NCBI GenBank assembly: GCA_017412605.1
Contig: JAFPWY010000012.1
Location: forward strand, 124,001-188,000
DNA: 64,000 bases
Reading direction: 5' to 3'
Source of the DNA: Fibrobacter sp.
GTDB lineage: Bacteria; Fibrobacterota; Fibrobacteria; Fibrobacterales; Fibrobacteraceae
In this document: piece by piece, positions 7,684 to 17,227 of the stretch
How the letters are laid out: each line of letters begins with the position of its first letter
Position numbering within the stretch: position 1 is the first letter of the stretch
Program-made: the position numbers and the translations under genes
Notes under the pieces: generated by a model
What the model was told of the DNA's origin: nothing
The model's input: only the letters and a program-made list of their open reading frames with translations
Database searches by the model: none

Positions 7684-9516
7684 TTACTCTTCTTCAGCGG
7701 GGCGCTTCGAGAGCTGCTTTCTCCTGATGGGGTCGAGTTCTGTCTTGCGCAGACGCAGCACTTCCGGCGTGACTTCGATGCATTCGTCTTCGTTGATGAA
7801 GGTGACGCATTCTTCGAGAGTCATGCGACGGTAGGGGGTCAGCTGAATCATGTCGTCGGCGGACTTGGATCGCATGTTGGTGAGGTGCTTGCCCTTCGTG
7901 ACGTTCACGGTGATGTCCACGTCGCGGTTGTGTTCACCCACGATCATGCCCGGATAGACTTCTGCACCGGGGCCGATGATCAGGTAACCACGGTCTTCCA
8001 GGTTGGAAAGCGCGTAGCTGGCGGCTTCGCCCGGTTCCTTAGCGATGAGCACGCCGTTGATGCGTGTCGGGATTTCTCCCTTGTACGGCTGGTATTCCTT
8101 GAAGAAGGACTGCGTGACGGCATAACCCTTGGAAAGGGACAGGAGTTTCGGACGGATACCGATAAGGCCACGGCTCGGCACGATGAACTCGAGAGAGACG
8201 CGGTCGTTGTCGTCGGTGACCATGTTGACCATTTCGCCCTTGCGCTGCTGGATTTCCTGGATGCAGGCGCCGCTGAATTCGTTCGGCACTTCGACCTTGA
8301 AGTCTTCGACCGGTTCGAGGAGCTTGCCGTTCTCGTCGTTTTGGAAAATCACCTGCGGGGATCCGATGGTGAATTCGTAAAGTTCGCGCCTCATGTTCTC
8401 TACGAGGATGGTGAGGTGCAGAATGCCACGGCCCGACACCTTGAACGTGGATGCGCCGTCGACCTTTTCGACCAGGAGGGCGGGGTCCGCCATGTGGGCG
8501 CGTTCCAGGCGTTCCTGGAGCTGGTTACCTGTCATGAACTTTCCGCCGTACTTGCCGGCGAGCGGCGAGGTATTCACGGTGAAGATCATGGAGATGGTGG
8601 GCGGGTCGATATGGATACGGGGCAGGTGCTTCGGGTTGCTGGTGGCGCTGATGGTGTCACCGATATCAAAGGTGTCGAGACCTGCGATGAGAATGATTTC
8701 GCCCGGACCGGCTTCGTCGACCGGCTTCGGGGTGAGGCCTTCATAGCGGAGAATCTTCTGCGGGCGGATGGTCTTCACGGTGCCATCGGTGAAGGCCTGG
8801 GCATAGGTCTGGTTCGGCTTGATTGTACCCTGTTGCACGCGGCCCACGGCCAGGCGGCCGAGGAACGTGGAGTATTCGAGCGAGGCAATCTGCAGCAGGG
8901 GTTCGGCGGCGGGGTCGCCCTTCGGAGCCGGAATGCGCTCGATAATCTTGTCCATGAGAATGCTGAAGTCGCCGTCCGGATCTTCCATTTCGGCCTTGCA
9001 GATGCCCTTGCGGCCAGAGCCGAACACCTTGTCGAAGTCCAGCTGTTCCTCGTTGGCGTCCAATTCGCAGAACAGGTCGAATACCTTGTCGAGAGCGCCG
9101 TGGGGGTTGCAGCCGTCGCGGTCGATTTTGTTTACCACCACGATGGGGATGAGTCCGAGTTCAAGAGCCTTCTGGGTCACAAAACGCGTCTGGGCCATAG
9201 GGCCTTCGAACGCATCGACAACCAGAAGCACACCGTCAACCGTGCCGAGCACGCGTTCCACCTGGCCACCGAAGTCGGCGTGCCCCGGGGTATCGACGAT
9301 GTTCACGCGATATCCCTTGTACATGACGCTCGTGTTTTTGGAGAGGATGGTGATGCCGCGTTCGCGTTCAAGGTTGTCGGAGTCCATCACGCGCTCGTTG
9401 ACTTCTTCACCTTCGTGGAAGGTTCCGCACTGCTTGAGAAGTTGATCCACCAGGGTCGTTTTACCGTGGTCGACGTGGGCGATGATGGCTACGTTTCTGA
9501 TTTTTGTTTGATCCAT
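7684..9516 (-). CDS. typA: Ribosome-associated translational GTPase TypA/BipA
   Basis: Full-length (610 aa) translational GTPase with G1 [10 protein letters not shown] (residues ~14-23), G3 [10 protein letters not shown] (~76-85) and G4 [10 protein letters not shown] (~130). Elongation-factor domains II, III and V follow, with the typical BipA C-terminal domain ([14 protein letters not shown]). BipA binds the 70S ribosome and supports large-subunit assembly and growth under cold or stress. AAGAAGAG precedes the ATG. Its 3' end is embedded in a CTAG-rich repeat. Confidence 0.95.
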   Translation of the reverse strand: MDQTKIRNVAIIAHVDHGKTTLVDQLLKQCGTFHEGEEVNERVMDSDNLERERGITILSKNTSVMYKGYRVNIVDTPGHADFGGQVERVLGTVDGVLLVVDAFEGPMAQTRFVTQKALELGLIPIVVVNKIDRDGCNPHGALDKVFDLFCELDANEEQLDFDKVFGSGRKGICKAEMEDPDGDFSILMDKIIERIPAPKGDPAAEPLLQIASLEYSTFLGRLAVGRVQQGTIKPNQTYAQAFTDGTVKTIRPQKILRYEGLTPKPVDEAGPGEIILIAGLDTFDIGDTISATSNPKHLPRIHIDPPTISMIFTVNTSPLAGKYGGKFMTGNQLQERLERAHMADPALLVEKVDGASTFKVSGRGILHLTILVENMRRELYEFTIGSPQVIFQNDENGKLLEPVEDFKVEVPNEFSGACIQEIQQRKGEMVNMVTDDNDRVSLEFIVPSRGLIGIRPKLLSLSKGYAVTQSFFKEYQPYKGEIPTRINGVLIAKEPGEAASYALSNLEDRGYLIIGPGAEVYPGMIVGEHNRDVDITVNVTKGKHLTNMRSKSADDMIQLTPYRRMTLEECVTFINEDECIEVTPEVLRLRKTELDPIRRKQLSKRPAEEE

Positions 9517-9612
9517 ATTGCTCTTCTTGAAAGAAAACGTTCAATTTGGGCGCAATTTAGAAATTTTGCGCCACTTTTGCAATATCAAGAAGGGCTGGAT
9601 TTCTTGCCTTGG

Positions 9613-10863
9613 CTAGAATCCGAGGCTGATTTGGCCCATATAGATGCGTTCTTCGTCCTGTCCGGTGTAGTAGCCGCGTTCTTCGGCCCATGTGGCGAAT
9701 TCGAGCGTGAGTACGTGGAGTACTTCGACGCCTGCACCGAAGGTTGGATACCCGCCCTTGAAACCGGCTGCCAGACGGCCGGAAAGAGCCCTGAGCTGGT
9801 TGTTGAGTCCCGGCCAGGCGAGGAGCACTTGCTCAATTTCGAAACCGAAGTTGAAGTGGTGCATGAGCTTGTAGTTGCGGTCGCTGTCAAAGGCGTCGGC
9901 AAAGTCGCAGGCGATGTTGAACTTGCGGGCGTAGGCCGTGTTCACATTGAAAAACCTGGGGCTGTAGTTCACGCCCACCGTGAGGTCCGGAGTAATCTTG
10001 TCGCCGGCCAGTTCCTTGAAGTATACGTCGCGGAGGGAGAGGCCCAGGCGCACTTCGCGGGTGGCCTGCCACAGCGTACCGAAGTCCATGCCCATGGAAA
10101 TGGTTTTCTTGTCGAAAATGTGTTTCTCTGCATCGTCAAAGCGGTCTTGCAGCGTGTCGTTGATGGTCTCGTAGTTTGCGATGTCCATGACGATCATTTC
10201 GACCTTCTGGCGTTTTGCGCCCTTGACGCCGATACCGATCGAGAACTCGTTGGTGAAGTCGTAGGCGATACCGCCCTGCATCACGGCGTCCACGTAGAAC
10301 GTGTCGATGGTGAGGTAGGGGAGAACGAGACCTGCGTCGATGTAGGGGGCTACGTTTCCGTCGACCCAGATGGCTCCGCCAAAGTTGTGCAGTGCCAGTT
10401 CCGCGTCCATCTTGAGTTTCATGGAGAGGGCCTTGTGGTCGTAGCTGTTGAGCGTATGCACCAGTTCCGGGTGGGCGGCGAGCGTGTCGAGCAACAGGTT
10501 GGTTCGTGAAAGTCCTGTCTCGTCGGCAGCCTTGTTCACGCGGTTGTAAAGCTTCTGCAGATCCTTCGCATCCTGGTAGGTGGAGAAATACGATTCGAAC
10601 GGACCGGCCCCGCCGGCGTTGAGTCGCATGTCGAAGTAGTTGCGCGGGTAGTATCCCTGTTCGGGGCGCTTCTCGTAGTTGCCCAGACGGTTGATTTGCG
10701 AGAGGCCTGCGTAGTTGAAGTAGATGGCTTCCTTGTCGTCCACGACGGCGACATGGGCGTTACCCATGGATTCGGCGCGGATGGAATGGTGCGTAGGAGC
10801 CTTTGCGGCGAAGGCTGCTGTGGAAAGGGCGAGAGCGAAGAGCAGTACAATCGTTTTTTTCAT
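9613..10863 (-). CDS. Outer-membrane beta-barrel protein, PorV/TraF-like
   Basis: The signal peptide MKKTIVLLFALALSTAAFA is followed by AESMGNAHVAVVDDKEAIYFNYAGL, the start typical of UPF0164/PorV/TraF_2-type barrels (MGNA-hVAvvDD-A-yfNyAGL). Alternating amphipathic strands run to a C-terminal GQISLGF ending in Phe. It is predicted to sit in the outer membrane; its ligand or role is unknown. A Shine-Dalgarno GGGAGGA lies within the 3' end of the upstream lipoprotein gene, and the two are 3 bp apart, so they form an operon and probably work together. Confidence 0.7.
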   Translation of the reverse strand: MKKTIVLLFALALSTAAFAAKAPTHHSIRAESMGNAHVAVVDDKEAIYFNYAGLSQINRLGNYEKRPEQGYYPRNYFDMRLNAGGAGPFESYFSTYQDAKDLQKLYNRVNKAADETGLSRTNLLLDTLAAHPELVHTLNSYDHKALSMKLKMDAELALHNFGGAIWVDGNVAPYIDAGLVLPYLTIDTFYVDAVMQGGIAYDFTNEFSIGIGVKGAKRQKVEMIVMDIANYETINDTLQDRFDDAEKHIFDKKTISMGMDFGTLWQATREVRLGLSLRDVYFKELAGDKITPDLTVGVNYSPRFFNVNTAYARKFNIACDFADAFDSDRNYKLMHHFNFGFEIEQVLLAWPGLNNQLRALSGRLAAGFKGGYPTFGAGVEVLHVLTLEFATWAEERGYYTGQDEERIYMGQISLGF

Positions 10864-10866
10864 TGC

Positions 10867-12159
10867 CTAGTTCCTCCCTTGGAACCAGTTGATGAAGTCT
10901 GATTCGCTGTAGTTCTCCCAGCATCCGCCGATGTTGGCCTTGCGCCAGGCGAGGTCGTAGCGGATGTTGTTTATGTCGTTGTCCAGTCGGGCGAGTTCCT
11001 TGTTCTTGACCATGTCGCCGCCCGGGCCAGGTACGAAGTTGATCTTCTTGGCGAATTTCAGGCGGTGGTTCTTGTGCGAGTTGCGGTCATCCGGGTTGGC
11101 GTAGACGAATTCCCATTCGTCGGTTTCCTTCGCCGTTCCATTCATGTCGATGTCTAGCGTTTCGTATATGCTCCCTTCGGGAATCTTCAAGGAGGCGACT
11201 GCGCGTCGGTCTGTATGGCTCTTGTAGACGAGCACCGATCCAGGACGCTGGTCCTCGTCGATTTCTCCGTCTCCGTCGTTGTCTTGCCCATCCCAGACTT
11301 CTTCGTCGACGCATCCGTCTCCGTCGTCGTCTATTCCGTTTCCGGCCCTGATGAACACTTCGGCACGGTCCGGATTTTCGTTCAGGTTGTCGGACATATT
11401 GATAATTTGGTCGGTGACGGCAAGAGATCCTTCTCTAAACTCGTCGTCCGGGACGGTGTCCGCACCGGGTAGGAAACTGCGGAAGATGGGGAAGGTGTTG
11501 TCCGGGTCGGCCTTGAGGGCTTCGGCGCTTGCGGCAAGCGAGGTTACCGTCTGCATGGCTTCGTCTGTTGGCAGATTATGGAGGCTGCTCCAGTCGATGG
11601 CTATCTGGTTGGACGAACCGTCGTAGCTGAACATGGTTTCGGCGTCGGAGTTAGCCTTGCGGATCAGAATGGCGACGTTTGTCAGCTGGAGTATGGTATA
11701 GCTGTTTGCGACGGTAGAAAAGCGGATTTTCTTGTCTGTGCGGTTCGTCGTGTCGCGGTCGATGAACTGGTCAAGAACCTTGAGCACGGTGTCAATGCCT
11801 ACGCGGTATTTCTCTACGGATTCGTCAGGCATTGTCATGAACCCGTTGGTGTTGTTCTCCGTCTTGGAGTACTTGAGCATTTCGAATACGTTCAGGCCAT
11901 ACTGGTTTAGAACCGCCTTGGCCAGTCCGTACCAAGCCTTGGAACATGAGGAGTCGGACTTGATGGCTTTCGAAAAATTCTGGGCTGCTCGGGTATATTC
12001 CGATTTCTGGATGTCGATGTACCCTTCGTAGACGAGGGCGTCCGTATCGTCATCACTGATATGCTCCTTGCCGCCGGGATTGAAAATGTTGCATCCGACG
12101 ACACTGGTCGCAATTAATGCGGCGAGTGCAAAAAATTGAACATACTTAGCGCGTCTCAT
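10867..12159 (-). CDS. TPR-like lipoprotein with Asp-rich Ca-binding-type loops
   Basis: The start at 12159 gives signal peptide MRRAKYVQFFALAALIATSVVGC with a lipobox Cys. Upstream lie GGAG and, further back, TATCTTTA (12194-12187), which rules out the in-frame ATG at 12186. Residues ~40-80 look like one tetratricopeptide repeat (YEGYIDIQKSEYTRAAQNFSKAIKSD). Residues ~270-305 hold paired Asp-rich loops (GNGIDDDGDGCVDEE, DGQDNDGDGEIDED) like thrombospondin type-3 calcium sites. It is probably an outer-membrane lipoprotein partner of the downstream barrel. No family name can be given. Confidence 0.7.
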   Translation of the reverse strand: MRRAKYVQFFALAALIATSVVGCNIFNPGGKEHISDDDTDALVYEGYIDIQKSEYTRAAQNFSKAIKSDSSCSKAWYGLAKAVLNQYGLNVFEMLKYSKTENNTNGFMTMPDESVEKYRVGIDTVLKVLDQFIDRDTTNRTDKKIRFSTVANSYTILQLTNVAILIRKANSDAETMFSYDGSSNQIAIDWSSLHNLPTDEAMQTVTSLAASAEALKADPDNTFPIFRSFLPGADTVPDDEFREGSLAVTDQIINMSDNLNENPDRAEVFIRAGNGIDDDGDGCVDEEVWDGQDNDGDGEIDEDQRPGSVLVYKSHTDRRAVASLKIPEGSIYETLDIDMNGTAKETDEWEFVYANPDDRNSHKNHRLKFAKKINFVPGPGGDMVKNKELARLDNDINNIRYDLAWRKANIGGCWENYSESDFINWFQGRN

Positions 12160-12186
12160 ATTTTTTCTCGACACTCCTGTTTCCAT

Positions 12187-12194
12187 TAAAGATA
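12187..12194 (-). promoter_or_regulatory. -10 element TATCTTTA for the TPR lipoprotein operon
   Basis: On the minus strand TATCTTTA ends 27 nt before the chosen start at 12159, leaving a short leader that contains GGAG. Confidence 0.5.
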
Positions 12195-12289
12195 ACATTT
12201 TAATTCAAAAATATTTGTTTTTTGTTACAAGTGCCCGATTTTTTTTGCTAAAAAGGAGTATGCGGGTAGTTTTGGGCTTTTCATAAAAA

Positions 12290-12297
12290 TATATTTG
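12290..12297 (+). promoter_or_regulatory. -10 element TATATTTG just before the cysteine-cluster gene
   Basis: TATATTTG ends 7 nt before the ATG at 12305. No Shine-Dalgarno is present, so a leaderless or near-leaderless transcript is likely. Confidence 0.5.
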
Positions 12298-12304
12298 GTC
12301 AAAG

Positions 12305-13057
12305 ATGGACATGTATCGCGATTATTTCCCCACAAAGGCCTACCGGCATGCCGAAATGCGCCTTTCTGCCCTCTTGCTTGCCGAGAGGGACCGCCTTGAT
12401 GCCTTGGCTAAGGCTCTTGGGAGGGAAAACGCTATCGGACCGGATAATTTGTCCGAGCAGATGCCCGAAATAATTGCATTCACCAAGGCGTTCCACGAGA
12501 ACTTTGCCCGCTACTTGGCTGCCGTGTTGCCCCAGCAACCGCGTCCTATCCAGTGCAGGGCCGCCTGCGGTAACTGCTGCCACCATTACCCCATGTCGGT
12601 CTCGCCGTTCGAACTGATTTATATATACGGGGAACTGCGCCGTCACGATAGCCTCGTTTCCGTGATGGAGGCCTGCCAGGCGCGTTCTGCGCTTTTCGAG
12701 AAGATTTTCAACAAGTTCCATGAGGAGAACCCTTCCGAGGACGAGTCCGAGGACCTGGCTCTCCACGGGTATTTCTCCGAGTGGGTGCCGTGCCCCTTCT
12801 CCGACGGGAAGGGCGACTGCAACATCTATCCCATACGGCCCGTCTCCTGCCGCATGTACTTCAGCGAGACCGATCCCAAGTATTGCACGCCCGAGTTCCT
12901 CAAGACGGAGAAGAACGACAGCTACATCGTGTACCTGCCCGACAACATCGAGGACGCAATTTACGGCATCTCCGAACATTACGCCCCGCTCATGCTTCCT
13001 GAATCCTTTTTTGGAGGGCTTCTTTCGATGAATGCCTTCGAAGGGGCGCTGCGCTGA
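12305..13057 (+). CDS. YkgJ-type cysteine-cluster protein
   Basis: The 250-aa protein carries CRAACGNCC (residues ~80-88), then CPFSDGKGDCNIYPIRPVSC (~162-181) and a further Cys near SETDPKYC. This spacing is that of the YkgJ/CxxCxxCC family, thought to bind a metal or Fe-S cluster; the reaction is unknown. The stop codon overlaps the next start (TGATG), so it is translationally coupled to the SprT-like gene. A TATATTTG -10 box 7 nt before the ATG and absence of a Shine-Dalgarno suggest leaderless expression. Confidence 0.8.
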   Translation: MDMYRDYFPTKAYRHAEMRLSALLLAERDRLDALAKALGRENAIGPDNLSEQMPEIIAFTKAFHENFARYLAAVLPQQPRPIQCRAACGNCCHHYPMSVSPFELIYIYGELRRHDSLVSVMEACQARSALFEKIFNKFHEENPSEDESEDLALHGYFSEWVPCPFSDGKGDCNIYPIRPVSCRMYFSETDPKYCTPEFLKTEKNDSYIVYLPDNIEDAIYGISEHYAPLMLPESFFGGLLSMNAFEGALR

Positions 13058-13854
13058 TGGGCCTGCTTGATTTCCAGATGGACCTGTTCGGTGCGCCTAA
13101 GGCGGATCCCGAGGCTGCGCGCAATTCAGGCATCTCGCCGAACTGCTCGGCCAACGGGCTCGTGCGCTTCCACTACAGTCCGCTATTGAAGAAGAGCATT
13201 CGCTGCAAGGGGGCGTTCCTTTTCGGTCACCCGGAGGTGGTGCTCCCCGAATACATGAAGGGCCCGGAGTTCGCGCCGGCGCGAGAGCTGGCTGCAGAAT
13301 GGGCCGAGCATGCTGTTCGTCGCAAGACGGCGAAGAACAAGGCTTTGACGAAGGACCTCGTGACGCGCTTCTGGGCCGTTGTGGACCAGGTCCTGGTCGA
13401 TCGTGGAGACAAGCCTGTCGAGAGCAAGGGCCGCATTCCGCCGATTTGCCCGCAGGGCAAGTACCACAACTTGTCCCAGGTGTTGGCCGCCATCAACGAG
13501 ACTTATTTTGAGGGCGCGCTGTCGTGCCGCATCACGTGGAGCAACCGCGTCGGCGGTCTCAGCTTCCATTCGCTCCGCAAGGATCCCATCACGGGCGAAG
13601 ATTTCCACTTGATTAGCATCAGCAGGGGCTACGACGCCGCGAACTGCCCGTTCTATGCGGTGGCTGGCGTCGTTTACCATGAGTGCCTGCATATTGTCGT
13701 TCCGGTTGAAGAACGAGGGGGACGCCGGGTCGTCCATGGTCGGACGTTCCGGCAGCGCGAACGGCATTACATCTATTACGATGAATGGATCAAGTGGCAC
13801 AAGGAAGTGCTTCCGAAGAATATCCGCGCCATGCGCCGCGGCAAACCGTTGTAG
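13057..13854 (+). CDS. SprT-like putative zinc metalloprotein
   Basis: The zinc-protease motif HECLH (in VVYHECLHIV) lies near residue ~208 and is preceded by NETYFEGALSCRITWS, which resembles the SprT-like domain start (N-x2-yF-g-L). After HECLH come HGRTFRQRERHY with possible third ligands. The 265-aa length and single domain fit SprT-like proteins, but eukaryotic-type SprTN partners are absent. Its start overlaps the stop of the cysteine-cluster gene, suggesting joint function. Substrate unknown. Confidence 0.65.
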   Translation: MGLLDFQMDLFGAPKADPEAARNSGISPNCSANGLVRFHYSPLLKKSIRCKGAFLFGHPEVVLPEYMKGPEFAPARELAAEWAEHAVRRKTAKNKALTKDLVTRFWAVVDQVLVDRGDKPVESKGRIPPICPQGKYHNLSQVLAAINETYFEGALSCRITWSNRVGGLSFHSLRKDPITGEDFHLISISRGYDAANCPFYAVAGVVYHECLHIVVPVEERGGRRVVHGRTFRQRERHYIYYDEWIKWHKEVLPKNIRAMRRGKPL

Positions 13855-14027
13855 AAAAAATTCCAAAAATCCCTTGATAAAAAAACTTCGTACAACTTGG
13901 AATAATGCTTTTTTGTGTATTGACATTTTTTTGCAAATAATTAAAAAACATATTTCATTTGGATTTTTTTGTGATAGATTAATTCTAGGCTTTTTCCCAT
14001 AATCAATCTGCCCAAAATGAGGTCCAC

Positions 14028-16394
14028 ATGATCACGATTCCAAGCTATTGGTATTTCGTTCCTGTTGCTGCCGTACTGGCCTTGTGCATGGCTTACAATT
14101 TCTTCAAGAAAATGATAAAGCAACCGTCCGGCACCGACAAGATGCGATCCATTGCTCGGTATGTCCGCATGGGTGCCTACGCTTATCTGAGGCGGCAGTA
14201 CAAGACGGTGTCGATTGTGTTTGTCGCGCTGTTCCTCATTTTCGTGGCACTTGCCTTCTTCAAGATCCAGAACCCGTTCGTGCCGGTGGCCTTCCTTACG
14301 GGCGGCTTTTTCAGCGGTCTTTGCGGTTTTCTGGGCATGAAGACGGCCACCTACGCGAGCGCCCGTACGGCGCAGGGGGCGATAAGTAGCCTGAACCGCG
14401 GGCTGGTTATCGCGTTCCGCAGCGGTGCGGTGATGGGCCTTGTCGTTGTGGGCTTCGGCCTGCTCGACATTTCGGCCTGGTTCTTCGCGCTCAACTACAT
14501 CTACGACAACAATGTGTTCGGTTTCGGTGCGGATATCGCCGCCAAGCTTTCGCTAGGCGGCTGGTCGGATGCGCTTGTCAATAACGAGGCATGGCGCCAC
14601 GGCAAGATGGTCGAGATTACGACGACGATGCTTACTTTCGGCATGGGCGCATCACTCCAGGCGCTGTTCGCGCGTGTGGGTGGCGGCATCTACACGAAGG
14701 CGGCGGATGTCGGCGCCGATCTTGTCGGCAAGGTGGAAGCCGGTATTCCGGAAGATGACCCGCGCAACCCGGCGACGATTGCGGACAACGTGGGCGACAA
14801 CGTCGGCGACGTGGCCGGCATGGGTGCCGACCTCTACGAATCTTACTGCGGCTCCATCCTCGCGACGGCTGCGCTGGGTGCAGCGCTTCCAGGCGGGTTG
14901 ACTTACGTGATTTCGCCGATGCTCGTCGCTGCCATCGGCATCGTTCTCTCGATTGTCGGAATTTTCATGGTGCGGACCAAGGAAGATGCCGACACCAAGT
15001 CGCTGCTGCGCTCGCTTTTGACGGGAACACTCGGCTCGTCCATCCTGGTGCTGATTACGCTCTTTGTACTTGTGAAACTGGATTTCATCTCGCTCGGCAT
15101 CTTTGGCTCCGTGCTCTCGGGGCTTGCCGCGGGCGTGCTGATTGGCCAGTTCACCGAATACTACACTTCCGACGCCTACAAGCCCACCCGCGGGATTGCG
15201 GGGCAGGCCAAGCTCGGAGCCGCGACGACGATTATCGACGGTATTTCCGTGGGCATGTTCTCGACAGGGCTTCCCGTGGTGACGATTGTCATCGGCATTA
15301 TTGCCGCGTTCGGCTGTGCGGGCGGCTTCCAGAACATGGCCATGGGCCTTTACGGTGTCGGTTTTGCCGCGGTCGGTATGCTCAGTACGTTGGGCATCAC
15401 GCTGGCCACGGATGCGTTCGGCCCGATTGCCGATAATGCTGGCGGTAATGCCGAGATGGCTGGGCTTGACGAGAAGGTACGTGCGCGTACCGACGAACTC
15501 GACCAGCTCGGGAATACGACGGCGGCAACGGGCAAGGGCTTCGCTATCGGCTCTGCGGCCTTGACTGCGATGGCGTTGCTTGCGTCTTACGTTGAAGAAA
15601 TCAAGATTTGGATTGGCCACCTCGCGTCTTCCGCCGAAGGCGTATGGCGCGTGGGGAGCGTTGCGTTCGTGAACCACGCCGACGACCTCTTGAAGGTTGT
15701 CGGGAATATCCCCGGCGTGAAGCTTTTGGACGAGGGCACCCGTGCCATTTCGGCTAACGGCGACCTGATTGGCATGGTGGCGAGCCGTGTCAACTACACG
15801 GATTTCATGCATGTGTACAATCTTAATCTCATGAACCCGATGCTGCTCGGCGGTCTCTTTATCGGCGCGATGATGGGATTCATTTTCTGCGCGCTGACTA
15901 TCAAGGCCGTGGGCCGTGCCGCGAGTGCCATGGTGGAAGAAGTTCGCCGTCAGTTCCGCGAGATTCCTGGAATCATGGACGGCACGGGACGTCCCGATTA
16001 TGCGCGTTGTGTCGAGATATCGACTGCCGGTGCGCAGCGCGAGATGGTGCTTCCGTCGTTGATTGCCGTGGTCGTCCCGGTCGTTGTCGGCCTGTTCATG
16101 GGTGTCGCGGGTGTGTTCGGCTTGCTTGTCGGCGGTCTTGCCAGCGGCTTTGCCCTTGCGACGATGCTCAACAATGCGGGCGGAGCGTGGGACAATGCGA
16201 AGAAGTATGTCGAGAAGGGCAACTACGGCGGCAAGGGCTCCGAGACGCACAAGTCCGCCGTCGTGGGCGATACCGTGGGCGATCCGTTTAAGGATACCGC
16301 AGGTCCTTCGCTGAATATCCTCATCAAGCTTATGACCATGGTCAGCGTGGTTTTTGCCGGCGTCATCGCCCGTTTTGGCGGTTTTCTGTTCTAA
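14028..16394 (+). CDS. hppA: Membrane-bound ion-pumping pyrophosphatase, K+-dependent type
   Basis: A polytopic membrane protein (788 aa, about 16 helices expected) that couples pyrophosphate hydrolysis to H+ or Na+ export. Key motifs are present: [20 protein letters not shown] near residue 225-245, [20 protein letters not shown] at ~252-271, [17 protein letters not shown] at ~463-479, and a C-terminal [16 protein letters not shown] (~742-757). The segment [10 protein letters not shown] has Ala rather than Lys at the determinant position, which in this family marks K+-dependent enzymes. Whether it moves H+ or Na+ cannot be decided by eye. GAGG precedes the start. Confidence 0.93.
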   Translation: MITIPSYWYFVPVAAVLALCMAYNFFKKMIKQPSGTDKMRSIARYVRMGAYAYLRRQYKTVSIVFVALFLIFVALAFFKIQNPFVPVAFLTGGFFSGLCGFLGMKTATYASARTAQGAISSLNRGLVIAFRSGAVMGLVVVGFGLLDISAWFFALNYIYDNNVFGFGADIAAKLSLGGWSDALVNNEAWRHGKMVEITTTMLTFGMGASLQALFARVGGGIYTKAADVGADLVGKVEAGIPEDDPRNPATIADNVGDNVGDVAGMGADLYESYCGSILATAALGAALPGGLTYVISPMLVAAIGIVLSIVGIFMVRTKEDADTKSLLRSLLTGTLGSSILVLITLFVLVKLDFISLGIFGSVLSGLAAGVLIGQFTEYYTSDAYKPTRGIAGQAKLGAATTIIDGISVGMFSTGLPVVTIVIGIIAAFGCAGGFQNMAMGLYGVGFAAVGMLSTLGITLATDAFGPIADNAGGNAEMAGLDEKVRARTDELDQLGNTTAATGKGFAIGSAALTAMALLASYVEEIKIWIGHLASSAEGVWRVGSVAFVNHADDLLKVVGNIPGVKLLDEGTRAISANGDLIGMVASRVNYTDFMHVYNLNLMNPMLLGGLFIGAMMGFIFCALTIKAVGRAASAMVEEVRRQFREIPGIMDGTGRPDYARCVEISTAGAQREMVLPSLIAVVVPVVVGLFMGVAGVFGLLVGGLASGFALATMLNNAGGAWDNAKKYVEKGNYGGKGSETHKSAVVGDTVGDPFKDTAGPSLNILIKLMTMVSVVFAGVIARFGGFLF

Positions 16395-16417
16395 ATCCGG
16401 ACATTCCCCAAAAATGA

Positions 16418-16447
16418 AGAAGTCGACCTATTGCTAGGTCGGCTTCT
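16418..16447 (+). terminator. Stable hairpin after hppA
   Basis: AGAAGtCGACCTA / TAGGTCGgCTTCT with loop TTGC, 13 pairs including one T-G. No T-run follows, so it may protect the 3' end rather than act as an intrinsic terminator. The remaining bases to 16645 are AT-rich with no gene seen. Confidence 0.55.
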
Positions 16448-16645
16448 ATGGGGTTGGTTTGGAGTATGATTTTAATATAGGAAATAAATTTCGATGTTTT
16501 GTCACGTTTTTGTATAAAAGTTTACTTTTTTTTGATTTTTGTTGAAAAAATCATAACTTGAAACACTTGTTTGTAAATTTGAGTTTACGAGAATTGACGG
16601 TAGTTGGCGGAGAAAAGTCAAAAATCGGCTTGAATTTGTCTGGAA

Positions 16646-17146
16646 TTATACCTTGTTTTCGCATACGAAGTCCGAAAGCGTCACTTTTTTCTCGTTCAGG
16701 AGGGCTTCGGTCAGGGTGCTTCCCTTGTATGTCAGCTTGAGCGAGAAGAACGGCTCGCCCCTTTCGAGCAGGGCGAGGAAAATCAGGTCGCCGTCCCAGT
16801 GGGGGAGTTCGCGGACCTTCGCCTTGTCGACCCATTCCAGGTTCCCCTCGTCGCATTCCTTGAGTTCCCCCGAGAATTCCGTGGCCGTAAACAGATGCAT
16901 GAATTCCGTCTGGTCCATACCGTCGCTGATGAACGTGACGATACCGCGGTACTTGGGCCGGATCAGGGTGAGGCCCGTTTCTTCGAGGCATTCCCTGCGG
17001 ATGCAGTCCTCCGGGGATTCCCATTCCATAAACTTCCCGCCAATACCGATCCACTTGTCCTTGTTGATGTCGTTCTTTTTCTTGACGCGGTGCAGGAGCA
17101 GGTATTTTCCGTCTTGTTCGATATAGCAGAGTGTGGTGTTGATCAT
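16646..17146 (-). CDS. Nudix hydrolase, MutT/8-oxo-dGTPase-like
   Basis: A 166-aa single-domain protein with a complete Nudix box, GGKFMEWESPEDCIRRECLE followed by ETG (residues ~39-61; G-x5-E-x7-REUxEExGU). It resembles MutT-like 8-oxo-dGTP diphosphatases that clean oxidised nucleotides; the actual substrate is not determined by sequence. It starts with MINTTLCYIEQDGKYLLLHR, typical of the group. AGGA lies upstream. It is monocistronic, between hppA and a FISUMP lipoprotein gene. Confidence 0.8.
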   Translation of the reverse strand: MINTTLCYIEQDGKYLLLHRVKKKNDINKDKWIGIGGKFMEWESPEDCIRRECLEETGLTLIRPKYRGIVTFISDGMDQTEFMHLFTATEFSGELKECDEGNLEWVDKAKVRELPHWDGDLIFLALLERGEPFFSLKLTYKGSTLTEALLNEKKVTLSDFVCENKV

Positions 17147-17170
17147 GGATTTTGTCCTTTGGTTAAAATA

Positions 17171-17200
17171 TAAAAAAAGGAGGCGTCAACGCGCCCCCTT
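17171..17200 (-). terminator. Terminator of the FISUMP lipoprotein gene
   Basis: On the minus strand GGGGGCG-CGTTGA-CGCCTCC is followed by TTTTTTTA. Confidence 0.75.
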
Positions 17201-17227
17201 CACGGAAAGTAGTTTGAAGTGTTATGA

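Noticed and set aside
7885-10509. 874-codon plus-strand open frame antisense to typA and the barrel gene
   Set aside because: It runs across two well-supported minus-strand genes and their gap; the translation (poly-Val/Asp/His, no motifs) is what codon bias on the other strand produces.
13855-14027. Possible riboswitch or leader before hppA
   Set aside because: The 173-bp gap is AT-rich with no conserved pairing that I can recognise.
14652-16250. 532-codon minus-strand open frame inside hppA
   Set aside because: Arg/His-rich translation without a fold; hppA on the plus strand is unambiguous.
16395-16645. Small gene between hppA and the Nudix gene
   Set aside because: Short plus-strand frames here lack a Shine-Dalgarno and read into the antisense of the Nudix gene.
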